This document shows, piece after piece, positions 62,919 to 64,000 of a stretch of 64,000 nucleotides of DNA. Numbering within the stretch: the first letter of the stretch is position 1; each line of letters starts with the position of its first letter. The notes under the pieces are model-generated. The model did no database searches and was not told the DNA's origin. It saw only the letters and a list, made by a program, of their open reading frames with translations. The stretch is from Sphingobacteriaceae bacterium (GTDB lineage Bacteria > Bacteroidota > Bacteroidia > Sphingobacteriales > Sphingobacteriaceae), in NCBI GenBank assembly GCA_014380615.1, contig JACMJM010000042.1, forward strand, positions 62,001 through 126,000, written 5' to 3'. The position numbers and the translations under genes were made by a program.

Positions 62919-63008
62919 ATCATAGAAGACTTAAAACAGTACGGGACGCTTCTCTGCTCCATCGGTAAAAAACCTACAAGAGCAGGGTATCACAGAACAT
63001 TAATCTTC

Positions 63009-63047
63009 TATAGCACTTATCTTAAAATCAAAAATATAAGTGCTATA
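63009..63047. promoter_or_regulatory. Inverted repeat across the UbiA stop codon
   Basis: TATAGCACTTAT (63009-63020) pairs perfectly with ATAAGTGCTATA (63036-63047), 12 bp with a 15-nt loop. It includes the last codons and the stop of the prenyltransferase gene. A/T-rich, so it may be a 3' stabiliser or terminator. Confidence 0.5.
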
Positions 63048-63835
63048 AATGTGAGCTCCCCATCAACAAAAATCCCGTAAAACAGCGAATTATTAACCGG
63101 CCTGGCAAAATAAATGTAGAGGAAGATATAGCCATACATTAGAAATATAACCGCGATTATCCCCGTAAATATATTAAGGTAAAAAAGTCCAGCGGTAAAC
63201 ATCACTAAGGAGAGATTAAGCATACTGCAGACCATTTTAGTCTTGCCAATACCCAATTTTACTGGTAGAGTTATTATGTTATGAAAAGAGTCGCCTTCAA
63301 TATCTTTTAAATCGAAAACCGTTGAATTGATAATCATCATCACTCCTACAATGATTGAAAATGCAATGAGCTGAGGGCTAAATACCCCGTAATATGCACC
63401 GTTAATCAAGGCCAGAATGCCCCAGGCCAAACCAACAAAAACGTTCTTCATCAGGAAAATTCTTTTCAGGCCAAAAAACGAATAGACTATTCCAATTAAA
63501 ACAGGTAAAGAAATAAATACAGCCATAACCGGATGAAAAAGTAAAGCATAAATTATAGAGGAAAGGAACGCAATGCTACTTAGAGTTAAAAGGTACTTTC
63601 CGTATTTATAAATAAAATATACCCTATTTGGAGCATTGATTATATCTTCTTTTAAATCAGAAAACCGGTTAATGGTGTAGATAAAAAACATTACTGAAAA
63701 AGCAATCAGCATAAGAATTATGTCTGGCTCTTTTCCAATTAAAATATTACCTATATAGGAAATGGAAAAAGCCAAAAGGGCAATAAAAACATTTGAATGA
63801 ACCAGGATATTTATAATAAAATTATTTTTCATCAC
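63017..63835 (-). CDS. UbiA-family prenyltransferase
   Basis: A 272-aa membrane protein with eight or nine hydrophobic helices. The two Asp-rich motifs are present: NRFSDLKED (about 56-64) with the N-x3-D-x3-D pattern and DLKDIEGD (about 174-181). It should transfer a polyprenyl or similar isoprenoid group to an aromatic or other acceptor. No quinone or heme genes are next to it, so the acceptor is unknown. Its end is close to the right end of the IS110 element. It may be longer or cut at its C-terminus compared with relatives. Confidence 0.85.
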   Translation of the reverse strand: MMKNNFIINILVHSNVFIALLAFSISYIGNILIGKEPDIILMLIAFSVMFFIYTINRFSDLKEDIINAPNRVYFIYKYGKYLLTLSSIAFLSSIIYALLFHPVMAVFISLPVLIGIVYSFFGLKRIFLMKNVFVGLAWGILALINGAYYGVFSPQLIAFSIIVGVMMIINSTVFDLKDIEGDSFHNIITLPVKLGIGKTKMVCSMLNLSLVMFTAGLFYLNIFTGIIAVIFLMYGYIFLYIYFARPVNNSLFYGIFVDGELTFIALIFLILR

Positions 63836-64000
63836 AGCGAAGTATCTTTTCTACTTAACTACTTCGAATGTAAGAAATATGATTTGTTAATCCTCTGCCT
63901 TTGTTGGGGCTGTCCTTTAAATTTGTATAAGTAAACAGAATGCGGAACTTGGGTTTACGAGGGTCAGGAGGCTTACTCAAAGATTAAAAAGTATATCAAA

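Larger units (their letters stand above)
61618..62931 (+). mobile_element. IS110-family insertion element
   Basis: About 1.31 kb, containing one transposase gene. Boundaries are inferred from a 9-bp direct repeat GAAGACTTA (61611-61619 and 62925-62933) at both ends with a CT dinucleotide inside, the end of dispersed-repeat similarity at 61617, and the usual IS110 plan of no terminal inverted repeats. The left noncoding end is about 290 nt and the right end only about 13 nt. The exact cut site could be elsewhere in the repeat. Confidence 0.65.

Noticed and set aside
1..64000. CRISPR array, rRNA or tRNA genes
   Set aside because: I saw no regularly spaced direct repeats and no rRNA or tRNA signature. 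tRNA detection by eye is not complete.
63836..64000. Possible gene start at the right edge
   Set aside because: No frame with a start, domain or promoter could be supported in the last 165 nt.

Overview
The window is chromosomal DNA of a Bacteroidota bacterium, most likely a Sphingobacteriaceae member (Pedobacter/Mucilaginibacter type). The basis is an LpxC-FabZ fusion, a PorX-type response regulator/PglZ protein, DUF5687 and DUF3127 proteins, SusC-era carboxypeptidase-like N-terminal domains, and several promoters of the Bacteroidota form TTTG-N19/20-TAnnTTTG. This placement is inference from gene content; no rRNA or tRNA gene was found in the window.

Layout. 0-5.5 kb: the 3' end of a PAS sensor protein, then a minus-strand group dsbD-pfkA-gmhA and birA. 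5.6-8.8 kb: rsfS-ftsH and a LUD protein. 8.8-12.6 kb: an iron-uptake pair (TonB-dependent siderophore receptor and PepSY protein) whose promoter is flanked by two 7-1-7 palindromes that look like Fur boxes. 12.7-24.4 kb: housekeeping and solitary genes (retropepsin-PDZ, FAD oxidoreductase, DinB/YfiT, OmpA lipoprotein, SDR, a DUF5687 ABC exporter, rarA, glnS, B12-binding protein, enoyl-CoA hydratase). 24.5-30.6 kb: a four-gene signalling operon (sigma54 activator, 7TM-PAS histidine kinase, single-domain receiver, receiver-PAS-kinase) whose last protein has Lys in place of the phospho-accepting His. 30.7-33.8 kb: AI-2E family permease, a YtxH/holin-like/unknown envelope trio, and DUF3127 with an SSB-like acidic tail. 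33.9-39.6 kb: THUMP methyltransferase, an ECF sigma/anti-sigma pair, and a divergent VWA protein that shares a plug-like motif with the anti-sigma protein. 39.7-46.2 kb: DUF885 peptidase, a three-gene LVIVD/beta-barrel envelope cassette, YihY, alanine dehydrogenase, tsaE. 46.2-53.7 kb: porX, then the conserved block HD-lpxD-lpxC/fabZ-lpxA-ABC-efp.

From about 53.8 kb the gene density falls and the region looks accessory: M23 peptidase, MORN/TPR protein, YkuD_2 protein, a BLUF blue-light receptor, a MITE-like nest of inverted repeats, two glycan hydrolases (GH105-like, GH5-like), dispersed repeats, an apparent frameshifted gene remnant, and an IS110-family element. The last gene is a UbiA-type prenyltransferase.

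The most interesting candidate system is the IS110 element at about 61.6-62.9 kb. It has the full DEDD/Ser catalytic set, a nearly 300-nt structured noncoding left end where IS110 elements encode a bridge RNA, almost no right end, a 9-bp direct repeat at both ends containing a CT core, and an 8-nt match between the first RNA stem-loop and the left flank. That flank is itself a copy of a repeat also present at 56.0 kb. Other notable points are the His-less kinase, the EF-P with Asn at the tip position normally modified, and the shared motif linking an anti-sigma protein to a VWA protein.
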